Source: Apostichopus japonicus (Eukaryota; Echinodermata; Holothuroidea; Aspidochirotida; Stichopodidae). Taken from it: a stretch of 64,000 nt of DNA. The position numbers and the translations under genes were made by a program. The stretch lies in NCBI RefSeq assembly GCF_037975245.1, contig NC_092563.1:9313001-9377000 (forward strand), given 5' to 3'. Below, one piece after another: positions 23,801 to 38,340 of the stretch. Every line of letters begins with the position of its first letter. Position 1 is the first letter of the stretch. The notes under the pieces were generated by a model, which was not told the DNA's origin, did not search any database, and was given only the letters and a program-made list of their open reading frames with translations.

Positions 23801-26800
23801 GATGGGGGGGGGGGGGCTATAACCCGAGCTTCCTCTTGCGCACGCCCCTGCTTGAGAGTAGTGTTAATTATGAATGATTCATGAACGAGGCGTTCTTTTG
23901 TAGACAAAATTCTATTTAAATGAAGACTTACTATTATTCGCAGAACAAATACACAATACTTCTATATAACATGTATTGCACGGATATGAAATGTTTGAGG
24001 GTATGTTGAATGTTGCTCCAACATTACTCCAAATAAGGACTGACATTGAAGGAAGTGGGGTGGAGGGGGACTTCACTTCTGCAATCTCGGATATGGACCA
24101 GTGTAATTGAACGACCAAAAGAGCCATCGGCTATACCCATCATCGACCATACATTACATCGCTTATCGTATCTTCACTATTACACAGAATATGATAACGT
24201 GAACGGCTCTTTCGTTTCATTGAACATTCACAATGCTTTATAACATATATGCGACCTCGTCAGGCATGCATGACCAATTTTCACCGATCTTAATATTTTC
24301 AAAACATGATTTATACGCATTAGCGTATGGTAATCTGCACATTGTCGGATATACGTATTGGCTGATTATTTTCAATTATGTTTTTTATGATTCGCGTAGA
24401 ATAATAGTTATAAATTCCCTGAAAACTTTAATTCCCTTAGTTTCTTTCCGCTAGGGATTTAAATCTCAAAGCGTGTGATGCTGGATTTCGATAACTAAAT
24501 TTCTTCATAGATAATACGCTGTCCAAATCCCAATGGGACGGTTACACGAATGTATATACGTAGCACAAGGAAGCAATATATCAAGGCAATGAATTCCAAA
24601 CATAACATCATTAGCGTTCCACACTTGTGACTAAAGGCGTCGATAGCCGCCGAGGTCGGGCGCAGGGGACAATCAATGTCGCAGGGCTTATTTCGCACTC
24701 TCAACATATCCCATATTTTCCCGGCCCCTCCATATTTCTCGGTCTCCCAAATTGACCCGGACCGCGAGGTTATTTGTAGCATCTCCGACCCCTTCTCTCG
24801 TCAGTCGTATTGATCATAGCTGAATATCAGTCGGCTGTAGTTAAAGGTCTTTCTCTTATTTTCATTTGGCATGGATTTACATGGTACTTGGTAGGCTCGT
24901 AAGGGTACTAATGATGAACCCATTGTGCGTTTTTCAATGCGTAGAGCAATCAGCAAAATTGAAGAACCCATAACGCGTACAGGCCAATACGCTATAAATG
25001 ACCCCTCTATAGGCTACATAAGCACGACGCTATATTAACACAATGATCTGTGTTTAAATATTTTCTGAAGTGATCCAACAGTTTTGTCTTTGTCAGGGCG
25101 GCTATAACAAGAGGGCCTGCGTTTTTCTTGTCACCCCTCAATGCTTGGTAACCTATATGACAGGATGGACCCCATACAGGAGGCTTACTTACCTGGAATA
25201 TTTCATCTTGTTTTGTTCAGGGAGTTTTGTCTATCCTATGAATGGTTCACCACTTAACCCCAGACCATGGTCAACTCGAAAGCAGGAATACCTCAACTGT
25301 TGAACTTGTTCCGTTCCGATTTATTTTCGTCGTATACTATACCAGTCCACCAATATGATATATTTACTTATGTCGCTCAACGAGTTAAAACAATCGTTTC
25401 TTATCCAGCATAAGCGAATAAATCTCAAGTTAAACAAATGAAAATCTTAATATTTTAGTGTTTGTTATCGTGAATCTTCTAACATTGAATTACGACCTAC
25501 ATCGCCATGCATGACATCAAATTTATTGATACCTATTTCGAATTTGTGAAAACGGAACAAACCACTAGGGGATCACTGGTCCACACACACTAAATCCATA
25601 TTTCATCTTTCTGTAATTTAGTGCACTTTAATGTCTTGAGGTATAGGTCACAGTGACAAAGAGCCACCATCAGTGCCCAAATGAGGGTCCTGGAGGGGGT
25701 AACAGCACCGTCAATTTAATCGTCTGCCAAACTTTGTACACTTTCTGCGCGGTACGTAAACACTCACTGAATCTGAATGGCTTCTTTATCGATAAGATAC
25801 GAACATCAAATGACAGGGACATCGATTAACGTTACAAATTTGAAGATGGATGGTCCGTGTGTGGGGGAGAGGGGGCAGGTGCAGGGGCAGGAGTACGACG
25901 ACCAGTCCCGTCTGTGGTGGCACTACGATAGCGTGAGAAACATTATTGTGAAAGTTTTTAGGGCTATCTAGTCCAGTCCCCCGTTAACGGATGTCTTTGA
26001 GTGATGAGACATGCCAATGACATGTGGTAAATGCAGTATACTGTTGTTTTCCCCAAACAGGCTTTCATTTCCATGATGCAATTGACGTCGGTTGTACAAT
26101 TAAATACGTTGTAAAGTTGGTATACTAAAAGAACGCTGTAAACACTTGGGACAAATCATATACGCATTGGAAAGTTGAAACATTGCAATGTATATCAATA
26201 CCACGGTAACAGAAAGTAACAAAGAAAGATGCCCATCTGCATCCCAACTATGAAATGGCATGCGAATAGTATAGCATAATGATTTGATAAAGGATGGTTG
26301 TGACCCTGGTCGTTAGACGCCAGCTCCCATGGAGTCTGGGGTCCTCTCCAACCCGAAAAAAAGTAAATTTTAGACGACTAACAAATGGTGCATTTTGTGG
26401 CATATTTGGGGTATCAGTCTTTAACCAGGTTTCCCTGCTAGGTTGTGCTAATAACAACTATAATTTGTGTGTGTGTGAAGGGGCGGGGGGGGGTCGAAAA
26501 GGGGTTGGGTATACACCCACTCGCCTATACCCTCTGAATCCACGCTTGTATAACAGTGACGACATTTTCATAACTGAATTCACCCATCTTTGGTGAATGA
26601 ATTTAAGGAAAATGCGTTTTAGTATAATTAGAGGTTAGTTAAAATGCCAGAAATTATGGACAAACTAAGAGAGCTCAAATTAGTGACGGATCTCGTCAAT
26701 AGACATAGAGAAATACTCTGAAACGGTTGTGTTTTCACTTTCTGAGATTACCTTTATCTCTTTACCCAATCCATTTTGGAGTATGTACGAGGCAAATTCT

Positions 26801-29570
26801 ACTTTTCAGTGTATAAGTTAGGCATATATCGAGCTAGCAAAGCCTTCAGGAATGAGTTTAGATAAACCCATGCCATTGCTCGAAGCAGCAGCGACATATA
26901 TAATACAGGGAACTGCGCAGCTAAGACAGCATTATTATTATTATTATTATATCAACACCCGTGGAGAAATATTTCTCAAGTTACAATGCTAATCGCGAAC
27001 TTGATAATACCGCAACCTGTTGGAGATCGTCTTTGTTCTCATCCCTCTTTTAAAAATTTATCCTGGTTTGATTTTAACCTGAATTTGACCACAAAATTAA
27101 CAATGATAACCGCGAAAGCGTGTCCTATGCTTCTAACGTGGTCTACTCTATTGTAGGCCTATATATCATCTCATGGAACAGACTGACAAAGACGTAATAC
27201 ATTCTGAGCTATATGTGGCATGTGGTGTATGTTAGCAATATAATCTCCGTATCGAATGTTCGGTATCTCTTTGACGAACACTTATCTTTTAGGGAGAAGG
27301 ACATCGCTTTATACCCGTGTTCGCCCAGTTCTCTGCATAAGTATGATGCTCGTGCCCCCAAATATCGACACCTTCACCCCTCCAAATATCCAAAGTAGGA
27401 TATCTTCTTGATTGCTAAGGATAAATGGGAAGGAATTCATTCTTTTGTTCATTGAAAAACCAAACGTTTGTCCCCATCTTGCATGTTTTAGGTTTAGCGA
27501 ATTTTGAAGTTTATTTCAGTGACGTGCCTATAGCATTTAAATATGGAGGAGGAAGGGGAAGGGGTGGCAAATTCGAATTCTCCGACGGATTTTAGGAGGG
27601 GAAAATGAATTGATATGGAGAGCCAAAGGTGGATTCAGTTTTCACAAATGATCGGGTGGGACCCTGGGGTCGTTGAAGCCGACTCCGATGTAGGGAGGGG
27701 GTCTGGGGTTCCCCTATGGGAAACAAGTCAAATCATATGATGTAATCTGATGAATATTTGTTACTAATTTTCTTTTTTTGCCAATATTTTATTATCCCCG
27801 TTTCATCCCTGAAAATGTCTGAACGGGGTTGGGGGGGGGGGGGGCAACTTACACTAGATATTACTTGCTCCTGTTAGATCTGGGAATGGTAAAAGGTCCT
27901 TTACATTTTCTGGAGGCAGGTCGTGGAAAAGTCTTCCCCAAAATTTGAATGCTTTAATATTTTTAAACGCAATACGAAAACTTATATATTTTGGTCAGAT
28001 GTCTGATATGTGTTTGTCTATCTTTTTGCTGTCCTTTGTGCTCTTGGATGTTTTCCATTTTTCAACTGCATAATATTGTACTTGTATTTTGTATTAAGGG
28101 CTCCTCTGGAGCAGGACTACCCTCATTAAAGATGGCAATAATAAAAATAAAATAAAAATCCGCTACTGGCCACGTCAGTGTTGAGGCGGGGGGGGGGGGG
28201 GTGGTGGAGGGTTGGGGTTGTTCAATCCGGGTTTAAGATGTTTCCTTTATTGACAACAACACCCTGAGATCACTATACTGATATGTACGATTTTTATAAG
28301 CGTTTACACCCTCAGCATCGATTGATGTTCTCGATCTATTTTCAGTCAGTGTGCAGAACGTAATTACTCCCAGTAATGTTTATGTCGCGAACACCATTAT
28401 AGTTTGACCTTTACTGTGACCCTTGCGGCCTTGCCACATAATACAAAGCTAATGCATGAAAGTTCTGGATAACTATATATATCACATTGTTCTATTTTTT
28501 TCCGAGAACTAAAACAAATAATAGAATTCGCTCCAGGGGAAAAGGTTCAATATAGTGGATTTTTTTACTTAAGCATGGGAAGACTTATACAACTATTACA
28601 GGTGAACCCTCCCCCCCCCCTTTTTTTTTTTTTGTTCTCGTCGAACCTCACACAAAGTATTTATAAGCACAACCTTGCTTTTAGAGCTACTTATATAGAC
28701 CTAATTTATAAAAAAAAATAACAATCACAATTTGGATTCTAAATATTTTTATTTCCTGAGGAGGAACCCCAAACCATCCTACACGGCAATTCCATTCAAT
28801 GTCCCCTGGGCAGAACCATATTCTTGATAAAATCCTTGACTCGCCTGTGGCCCTCCCATATAGCTTCAGGCCAACCTAAATCAGTCGGGGGAATTTTCAA
28901 GTTTTATTATTTATTAGCTCAATTTTCGTGCCTAAATACACATAAGAATGCGCCATTAGACAATCGATGGGGGGGGGGGTAAATATTGAATCCCCCCACC
29001 ACCCCTCCACCTTCGAAACCCTGCGCACGCCACTGATTCGCTCCATTTCAATCTGTGGCTATTTTTTCCGCGTTTTCCTAGAAATAGAATTGCCCTCACA
29101 CCACGTTTTTATAACAACACATTAACTAGTATTTAACTCCTGCATGTACTGATGATGAGAGATAATTTCTTAACCTTGCATGATTCACGGTAGGAAACGG
29201 AAATATCATGCGCGATAGGGAAATATGGAATATACAACAACAATATGAAACTGATGATATATGGAGGACAAGTGAACTTCTGTGTCCCGTCATTTCCAGA
29301 AATGAAAACATTTTAATGACGCTCTGTTTGTTTTCATATGGCGTAATTTTGTATGCATTGTTATCAAAGGTGGTAAATGGTGCGTGCTAACAATCACGTG
29401 ACTCATCTTTGACAGGAATAAAGTTGACAATACGAATACGAGTATACGAATACGAAGAATCTGACCAGTGACTGTTTGGGAATATCCGCCTTTCAAAGTT
29501 TACACGGCTATTGTTATAACGTTATACGAATTCTAATAGGTCTCTTCAGGATGTAGTATAAATTCTTCAT
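23801..29570. other. Intergenic, repeat remnants only
   Basis: Several G10+ runs (near 23806, 26483, 27831, 28188, 28971), a CTTGCGCACGCCCCTG transposon-like end near 23835, a GCGCACGCCACTG end near 29022, and an (ATT)n tract at about 26931-26950. I see no supported exon. Confidence 0.5.
27517..28230. mobile_element. Degenerate hAT-like remnants
   Basis: CAGTGACGTGCCTATAGC at 27517 and CTGGCCACGTCAGTG at about 28166-28180 look like worn CAGTGGCGTG-type ends. The flanks do not match. Two G10+ runs lie inside or next to it. The stretch has no coding. Confidence 0.3.
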
Positions 29571-29579
29571 AATATACCG

Positions 29580-29588
29580 TATATAAAG
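29580..29588 (+). promoter_or_regulatory. TATA box of the EF-hand gene
   Basis: TATATAAAG lies 136 bp upstream of the ATG at 29716, a distance that fits transcription starting near 29610 and a 5' UTR of about 100 nt. The placement is by motif only. Confidence 0.5.
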
Positions 29589-29715
29589 GGAAATGTGACA
29601 TTTTGTTTCAAAGTTTTCTAAAATTTTGTTTTCGTTTTTGTGATTGTCAGGTTTTGCGAGGCTGTCCAGCAGAGTTCGTTAGATCACCGTAGAAGTTTAA
29701 CCGATAGAAATAATA

Positions 29716-29996
29716 ATGGAGCTTGGACTTTGCAACTTATTCTACTCTCTCAGTATTTTCGTCTGCGCCTGTGTTGCCATGGGTATCCAACCGATATTCC
29801 AAGGCGATGAAGACAACGACTGGGGCGAACAACTTGAGGGACCAATTTATGACGGCAGTAGCAGCTACTCGATAGATTCTTATTCCTACTTTAGTTCAGA
29901 CAATGACGTCTCTAATGGGGAATCGGACTCCATCGTCGAGGAAGCATGGGAGGAGAATAATGCATCCTTACCGTCAGAAAAAGATACCACTGAAGG
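29716..29996 (+). CDS. Secreted EF-hand/six-cysteine protein, exon 1 (signal peptide and acidic region)
   Basis: Exon 1 of a five-exon gene (354 residues, 1,065 nt of CDS) that I do not recognise. Met1 is followed by a hydrophobic stretch (about residues 4-22), a signal peptide with cleavage likely near residues 21-23. Residues 30-94 are acidic and rich in Ser, Tyr and Asp (for example YDGSSSYSIDSYSYFSSDND), probably disordered; N82-A-S is a possible N-glycosylation site. The open frame appears to stop at TGA 29998-30000, but that TGA is part of a perfect GTGAGT donor at 29997. The exon ends in phase 2 (GG|), matching the acceptor at 48767. A TATATAAAG box lies 136 bp upstream of the ATG. A local CAG acceptor at about 29650 leaves open an upstream non-coding exon. 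Confidence 0.85.
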
Positions 29997-32643
29997 GTGA
30001 GTCTATATGGGTATGGTTAGGTGTTAGGGCATATTATAGTAGAGACATACTGGCTAATTGCCAATTGCTTGGTCGTATCATGCTGATGTGTTTATTGTGT
30101 GTGAAATGTGTTCATGGATAGTCAGGTGCAAAGCATAAAACGGGTGGGCGAGAGATATAGGCTATAAGCGTATACCGTACTTATACCGTTCTTATTATAT
30201 ATACTTGCATATATTTATAAACACATTGAAGCATGGAAGGTTAATTATTATGACTTTGGCCATGTAAATTTAAATCACTGTCGAATAAATTCCTCTGTAA
30301 TTGTTACACATCTAACTCTCGCGGAAGTGTTATTAACTTGTACATCTATAGCTTATTTTGACAAGCGTTGGTGAAACTCTGATCATTCCTGCAGAAGCAA
30401 ATATATCTTTGCTAATACAGGTGTCGTTTAGGTACCTATTATGGCGCAGTCTACTTAAGACGAGCGGAATTATCCTTGAAATCACTTGGATGAATTGATA
30501 ATTAATTACAAATAATTTAATAATATGTTTTGCTTTATCGAAAATATACTAACCACAAAACGAAATGTCTAGAAAGAATAATTTGAAAATATTTCTTCAT
30601 TCTTTACGATCGACAGCAACACGTAACAGTTCAGATGGTAGCACGAACACACACGCGCGCGCTCACGCACACATATACATTACTGGTTTATACGGTGAAC
30701 TGATGATTTGGACATATCTTTGCAAATTTGCAACACACCTGACTTCATTTTTAAGAAAACTACATTGAAGGACTTGGTAGCAGAATTCAAGTTAGGCTTA
30801 TACTTTCCGTTGTTATGGTAAAATCATAAAATCTCAACAATTGCGCCATAATTGGTAACGCTTTAAAACAGCATGCATGCTATATAGACACAAATGTACG
30901 ATGAAGACGATATAACCATATATCAATTACATTGAGTATCTCCCCCACGAAATCGCTTTCGACCAATTGAACCATCTATACACAGTTCTCTCTCCACTGT
31001 ATAATGCATGTCTCATATGCACACGTTGGAGTTTGTACTCGTGTGGCCCTTGATAAACTGATTTATATACATCCCTTTGTTTTAAATAACATGTACGATG
31101 GCGTTTCTACAGACGATCGGCAAATCTAAGACAAGGTACCACATTGCATATCATGGTAGTATTACTTCACACTTTCAGTTGGCCTTGTATTTGGCAACCA
31201 TACATGAATACAAAGGATTCAGAAACCATGACAGGTTCAAAGCGACAAGTGAGTGTGTTGGCCTTATTAATACACAGCGTTTGGTACATGGTCCAACCAC
31301 TTTCGCTCAATCTGAATTCATCAAGTCAGTCATGATTCCAATGTAAAATACTGTAAGGGCCACTTAGCCTCCCACCTCAAGTTCTTCATCTATGATAGTG
31401 TTACAACGGGCATTCGAAACGGGTGCAAATAATTGGCCTGCGGTGTGAAAAGCTGGAGTTGTGGCCTACATTACGTGGTGAATAGTCAGTCAGTGGTAGC
31501 CTATACGCGTTTGGTTACACAGTACACATACACACATATAGTTCTTATATACTTTTTACGTAGGCCTATATTAAAGACGCAATCATACATACAGTATCAG
31601 CAGTGGGTTTCCCAGTAATGAATAATTATGAACTTAGTCTCGTTGAAATGACATAAATTTACGCGGAAGTACAGTAGGTGCAATAAATGTCAGTAGTACT
31701 AGCGCTGTCGACAATTCTTCATGTAAACCTTTGAAATACAACCCTGTCATTTTCGATATCTAGATGTGTTAAATATTATACCACGACGGGGTACTAACGA
31801 GATCCCAGTTAGGAAGCGGTATCAATCACACGTGTGGTCGCTATACCATTCGGACTAAACGACCTGAACAAACCCCTTCGGTCATAATATTTCCATTTCA
31901 TAATTGCGGTTCTATTGCGAGTATTATATCCCGTATATGTCTAGTCAAAAAATTTGTAGAAAAGGTTTATGAATTGTCCCTATAACCGCATCAGAGAAAT
32001 TGAAGGTCAGGTGTGGTGCTAGTACATCCCCTAGTATACGGTACCCAGAAGCTGAAATTATTTCTAGAGACGATATAGTTGATTATGCGGCAAAATTTAA
32101 TTGGTTTGATAGCCTATAGCAGGGGGGTTCACAATAGGCGGTTTGCATGCGGGGCAATACAATAAAATAAAAATAAATAATTGATCAGCCCACAATCTAA
32201 CTCTAAGCTGTCATGCGTACCTTCATGACATTAGGTTTGAGCAAACTTCGGGACCTGCCCGTTATATTTGATCGTTTCTAAGTAAAGTGAGATTCTCTTT
32301 GGACCTTTGCCCCAACAGATGTTTCTCTCTATAGCCGTCGTAGAAAAAAAAAGTTAATTGATAACCTCTGACCTCGAGAATGCATGCAAAAGTCTCAGTC
32401 ACCAACTTGGTTTCGGCAGACAAACAGGCAGAAAGATAGCTAAACCCAATGAAGACTTTCTAAGAAGAACAAGTATCGTTGGCGCATTATCAGATTAGTA
32501 GGCTACCGTATTGGTTGCATTGCCCTGTCATCATTGTCAAGATTTGCCTTCACACTTGATAGCTTTAATTTGATTCTTATATATTTTTGATGTCATCCTA
32601 CCGAAGGAAACATATCTGTGATGACACATAGAAAAGGCATGGA

Positions 32644-33012
32644 CAGTGGCGTCGCCAGATATTTCAATTTGGGGGGGGGGGGGGGGCACAGGGGCCAGCA
32701 CTAAATTAGGGGGCACAATGTTTATTTGTGAATGCCGTCCTGGGGGAGATGTGTCCCCCTCCCCTTTGAGAAATGTTTGATTAATTAAGGGTCTTTAGAT
32801 ACAATCTGGTGCTATATTTTGATACTTGAAGTACTTTTATGTTCAAGAATGTTCGGGCTTAGTCTGTCCGATATTTATGTTTTTAATGGAGGCAGATAAA
32901 GTTTTTGTTTGAGTATTTTGTTTTAACACTACAAATCGCATATGGGGGGGGGGCACTACTATGTTTTGGGAGGGCAAGTGTTCCCCCAGGCCACCCCTTG
33001 GCGACGCCACTG
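32644..33012. mobile_element. hAT-like miniature element (369 bp)
   Basis: The ends are CAGTGGCGTCGCCAG and TTGGCGACGCCACTG, flanked by a perfect 8-bp duplication GGCATGGA (32636-32643 and 33013-33020). It contains long G runs at both ends and no transposase. It lies in intron 1 of the EF-hand gene. The perfect flanks suggest a fairly recent insertion. Confidence 0.9.
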
Positions 33013-34555
33013 GGCATGGAGGAGAGTTATCAAATAAGAAATGTTGATTTTCAACGTTTTACCATCACCCTTTAGTCTATGGGAATGGGGGATGTGTGCA
33101 TGCATAGAAAGGACCTTTCGTGTGACTTTTTTGGTTATCAAACTGTTTTCTTCATTGACACAAACGGCACTCGCTGAGTCTGCAAATGTGTTGAATAGTT
33201 ATTGTATTTCTCAGTTAAAAACACCTTTTCTGCCAAAGTAAGATTTTGGAAGGATATCTGAAATGGAATGAAGACATCAGTTACAAACTATTCTGTGATT
33301 TCTTTCCTTGATTAATGAAGGTTTACATAGCATTACACTGAAGATGAATGCCATCTCCAGACAAATGTTGAGTCGAGGCACAATTCAACCGTATATAGTA
33401 ATGTGGAATATTATTGCCGTCCCTGTCTTTGTCACATAATCAGTGACGGACATATTCCTTTAAGATACATATAAGAAATACAGGGACATAGAATGGCAAA
33501 TTAACATATCCAGGCAGGGTGAAGGCATGGGGAGGCGGAGGGGGGGGGGGGTGAAGATGTTCATTGCATGCCGTCCTCTCCATGCATGGTCCTTGTGCAA
33601 AACATGTACTTGAAGTTACATCAGTTCACATGCATAAGTGCTCAATTTTCATGATCAATATACCTCAAATAGGTGCACTTCTGTTTTAATAACGTCATCA
33701 CGGAATCTTCAACACAACTCTTTGAGAGTTCCCTTCATCATATGTATAGGCCTTCTTATTTAGAAGTGAACGGATTCGACAGTGGCAGTCTACTTTCCTC
33801 GAAATCTTGTCTCCAAATCCCTGGGGTTCCCAGGGTCGCAAAAAAAGAAAAATAGAAAAAAGAAAGTCACACAGCGCAGGAGGAGGATTCGTTTGGAAGA
33901 TTTTGGATCGTAGTCTGTATTGGTAAAAGGGTGTTCAGGGGGTGCATAGACAGGGTACACATAAAGCAAGAATGATGATTTAAATTGAAATAACCTTCTG
34001 CTCTTTTCTAATCGTGTTGTTGGCAACAGACAAATTGCTGCCTGAGGACCTTTATTCCCGACTACTGTACAAATATGTCTCAAGACTCACAAACCTGTAC
34101 GATTTAACATTAAAACATATTCTGAGTCCGATCAGAGAGCTGTCACCGAAGTCTGTGTACGAATGAGTCCAAAAGTCAAACAATATAGTAGAAAATAAAG
34201 TTGATCGATATGAATCTTGTCGTAGTGCAAGTGTGACTTTCCAACCGTTTTTTCCAAATTTTACTTTTGGTATAAAGTGTGTCATTTGAGTCAACAGTAT
34301 CTGCATGAACAACACATGCAGGAATGGAATGCTTATTTATCTGGAATGTTTCGATTGTGTTCCTTATTTGTCAGCGGAACAACTAATCAAAAAGCTTTAA
34401 TTTATTTTTTGTGTAAGAAGAGAACAAGTTGCGGACATTGTTTGGTCGTGAGCGTCTTGTTTTGTTTTAGGGATACTGGCTCAATACGAATACTCATGCT
34501 TATTATAAGTAATATTACCTGTGTCAATGTTGTTGTTTTTGGAGAGGTTTAGTGG

Positions 34556-34637
34556 CGGGGGCGTGGGGGCGTGGGGGCGTGGGGGCGTGGGGGCGTGGGG
34601 GCGTGGGGGCGTGGGGGCGTGGGGGCGTGGGGGCGTG
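34556..34637 (+). repeat. (GGGGGCGT)n microsatellite
   Basis: About ten copies of an 8-bp G-rich unit with all guanine runs on the plus strand, giving strong G-quadruplex potential. It lies in intron 1 of the EF-hand gene. Confidence 0.95.
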
Positions 34638-34924
34638 TGGGGAGTGGTTATCAATAACAGTGGTAGTGTATGATCCAGTTTAATTTTGCACAAGCGATTA
34701 AGTAATACGCTTCCTGTTCAAGCCTATGCCGTTTATCCCGGATGAAAATATCCAGGTTCCTATCCCAATGCAAATGTATGCATACATATAGAGGTTTGGG
34801 TTCGGCGCCATGTTGAGCTCGGAGAAGGTTAACGTTTCTGAGATCTTACCAAGTGATCGTTCAGTTCATTTATAAATGGAAAGTGACTTAAGAAACACCT
34901 TCAATTGTCACAATTCAAGATTAC

Positions 34925-34926
<2 letters not shown>

Positions 34927-35018
<92 letters not shown>
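34927..35018. repeat. (AT)n microsatellite
   Basis: Uninterrupted AT dinucleotides in intron 1 of the EF-hand gene. Confidence 0.97.
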
Positions 35019-36599
35019 TGATAGTGACTCTCTCGGCTACGTTTGCTAGCCTATGTATTTCCTGTAGACACATCTTCTACACACGCAATGTTTACCTCAT
35101 AATCAGTAGGAAATTAGGCCGACGTATTTGAGTTAAACTCAATTTCCATTACTGAACCTCGATAATTATTTCAGAGACAGGAATATTATATGGAATTGGC
35201 ATTTCATACAAGTAATGATTTTCTTTTGCAAAATACTAATTTATGAGTGATTTATGTACGGTACCACGGTTGGCTACTTACTACACCTCTCTGCGCTGTG
35301 ACCTACCATAGATTTCATATTTATTTGCAGCGTTTATAATGTAAAGTCTATCTGTCAAACAATCTGTCTATCCGTCGGTTCGCTCATCCATCTAGTCCCT
35401 CGTTATTCATCTAATTTCATTCATATGTCTATGGATCAGTATTATAAGATATCGAGAATACCACATGAAATCAATCTGACATTTCAGAACCTTCCATATT
35501 TCGGCAAACAGGACAATTAACTTTATTCTATCCAGATCAAAGCATTTTAAGTGACAGTTGATGGTGGGAAAGTCATGAACTGTGACAAATAGGACGTCTA
35601 ATAAATCCATAGTAAATCCGAACCAGATTAGAAGGGGCTTTGAAATGTTTCGGCAACCTAAACCCACCCACTGCGCTATGTCAAAGCTGATTGTTCAGTG
35701 TTCTCCGACTCCCAACAGATATGGAGTGCCCACTTGTTATTGTGAACTACAGTAGTTGAGTTTTACTGCTATACCATTCAATGTTTTATGACCCGTTCTG
35801 CGAAACAACGGGAAGACTTCAGCGCTTTGACAATAAAGAAAGAAAAAGTCTAAATGAACAAAGAATAAAATAAATAAAATGAAAGAAACATATACTAGAC
35901 TAACTGATCGACCGACCATCTGGAACAAACGAATGAAATTTATGAAACGCAACGAATTGAAACTTATAGTCAATGTCTGTTGTAAGAATTATACAAGATA
36001 TCATTTTATAGTCATTTAGTTTACATAATGTTGTAAACTGACGATTTGTTGCAATATGTGTGGTTGACCTTGAATGTTCTCTCTGTACAAGATACAGAGA
36101 TGTCATTTACGGTAAGGCTTGTTTAGAAGCTTGGACGTGATTTATCGGGCTTCGTCGTAACCATAGAAAACTTCAAGGTGTCTTTCTTTTCTAAAATGTG
36201 TCAAGAGTTCCTTGACAGGATTCGTCTTGTCATGCTAACTTTAATATCAACATCTGTATATATGTCCCTGACAAGAACTCCCAATCGAAATATTGACTAA
36301 ACAGAGAATAATCATAATATACATAAGCGATAAATTAGATGTGGTTATAAGGACTTGCCTTCTGCGGCAGCACCCGATACATGATGAATTAGTTATAGGT
36401 CTAATGTGTCAAATATTTACATGTAATACAGATTATTTGGTGGAAAATACAAACAAGACTATAGAAAATTGTAACCAAGGTGACAAGAAGAGGAATGATA
36501 TCATAATTTAGATAAGACCCAAACAGACACAAGACTAGGCTAGACTAACCTCGTTAGGCTCGGTGACTAGTAGACGAATAAGACCATCCATTCAGCGAG

Positions 36600-38340
36600 A
36601 CCAACACAGAAGGAAGACTACACATCAGGAGTAACCAAGGCGACAAGAAAAGAAATTAGAGACCAAGACTTAGATAAGACCAAACAGAAACAAAATAATA
36701 TGAGAGGAATCCGGTGACAAAACGAAGAATAAGACCTTCCATTCAATGAAGCAAAAAGCAAACAAACAAACACACTTATACATATACACACAAAAGCAAG
36801 ACTATAGATAGAAGTAACCAAGGTGACAAGGAGAGAGATGATACTGAAACTTAGATGAGACCATCAAAACAAGACTGAATGAGAGTAACCCATGCAGGTG
36901 ACAAGACGACGAACAAAACCATCACTTAAATGAGACCCAACCAGAAACTTGACTAAACCAGACTATCCAAACTAGCAAGACGAAGAATGAGACCATGACT
37001 TAATGAGACCAAACTAGAAATATGACGACACGGGAGTAACCAAGGTTACAAGACGAAGAATGAGACCATTAATGAGACCAAAAGAGAAATATGACGACAC
37101 GGGAGTAACCAAGGTTACAAGACAAGAATGAGACCATCGAGTAATGAGACCAACATAGAAATATGACGACGCGGGAGTAACCAAGGTAACAAGACGACGA
37201 AGAAAGAAACCATCACTTTATGAGACCCAACCAGAAACCTGACTTAAACGAGTTAAACGAGACAAACTAAATTAGGAAGACGAAGAATGAGACCATGACT
37301 CAATGAGACCAAAATATAAATATGACGACACAGGAGTAACCAAGGTTACAAGACAAGAACGAGACCATGACTTAAATGAGACCCAACCAGAAACATGACT
37401 AAACGAGACTAACCAAATTAGCAAGACGAAGAATGAGACCATGACTTAACGAGACCAAAATAGAAATATGATGACACGGGAGTAACCAAGGTTACAAGAC
37501 GAAGAATGAGACCATGACTCAATGAGACCAAAATAGAAATATGACGACACGGGAGTAACCAAGGTTACAAGACAAGAACGAGACCATGACTTAAATGAGA
37601 CCCAACCAGAAACATGACTAAACGAGACTAACCAAATTAGCAAGACGAAGAATGAGACCATGACTTAATGAGACCAAAATAGAAATATGACGACACGCGG
37701 AGTAACCAAGGTTACATGACGAAGAATGAGACAATCACTTAATGAGACCAAAATAGAAATATGACGACACGGGAGTAACCAAGGTGTCAAGACGAAGAAT
37801 GAGACCATGACTTAATGAGACCAAAATAGAAATATGACGACACGCGGAGTAACCAAGGTTACAAGACGAAGAATGAGACCATGACTTAATGAGACCAAAA
37901 TAGAAATATGACGACACGGGAGTAACCAAGGTGTCAAGACGAAGAATGAGACCATGACTTAATGAGACCAAAATAGAAATATGACGACACGCGGAGTAAC
38001 CAAGGTTACAAGACGAAGAATGAGACCATGACTTAATGAGACCAAAATAGAAATATGACGACACGGGAGTAACCAAGGTGACAAGATGAAGAATGAGACC
38101 ATGACTTAATGAGACCAAAATAGAAATATGACGACACGGGAGTAACCAAGGTGACAAGATGAAGAATGAGACCATCACTTATTGATACCAAAGTAGAAAT
38201 ATGACGACTCGGTAGTAACCAAGGTGACAAGATGAAGAATGAGACCATGACTAATGAGACCAAAATAGAAATATGACGACACGGGAGTAACCAAGGTGTC
38301 AAGACGAAGAATGAGACCATGACTTAAGACCAAACAATTA
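36600..38340. repeat. Minisatellite of about 73 bp with dimeric higher-order structure
   Basis: The unit contains GAGACCATGACTTAATGAGA, GAAATATGACGACAC and GGAGTAACCAAGG. The left part is older and irregular. From about 37800, unit starts at 37803, 37877, 37950, 38024 and 38097 alternate at 74 and 73 bp, a 147-bp dimer (CACGCGGAG/GTTACAAG against CACGGGAG/GTGTCAAG). Minus-strand open frames are by-products of the 147-bp (49-codon) period. It lies in intron 1 of the EF-hand gene. Confidence 0.92.

Noticed and set aside
24495-24782. 95-codon minus frame with a hydrophobic segment
   Set aside because: No splice or start context and no recognised domain; the composition alone is not enough.
37735-38178. 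147-codon minus-strand open frame
   Set aside because: It is a by-product of the 147-bp dimer minisatellite; the repeated protein motif only mirrors the DNA repeat.
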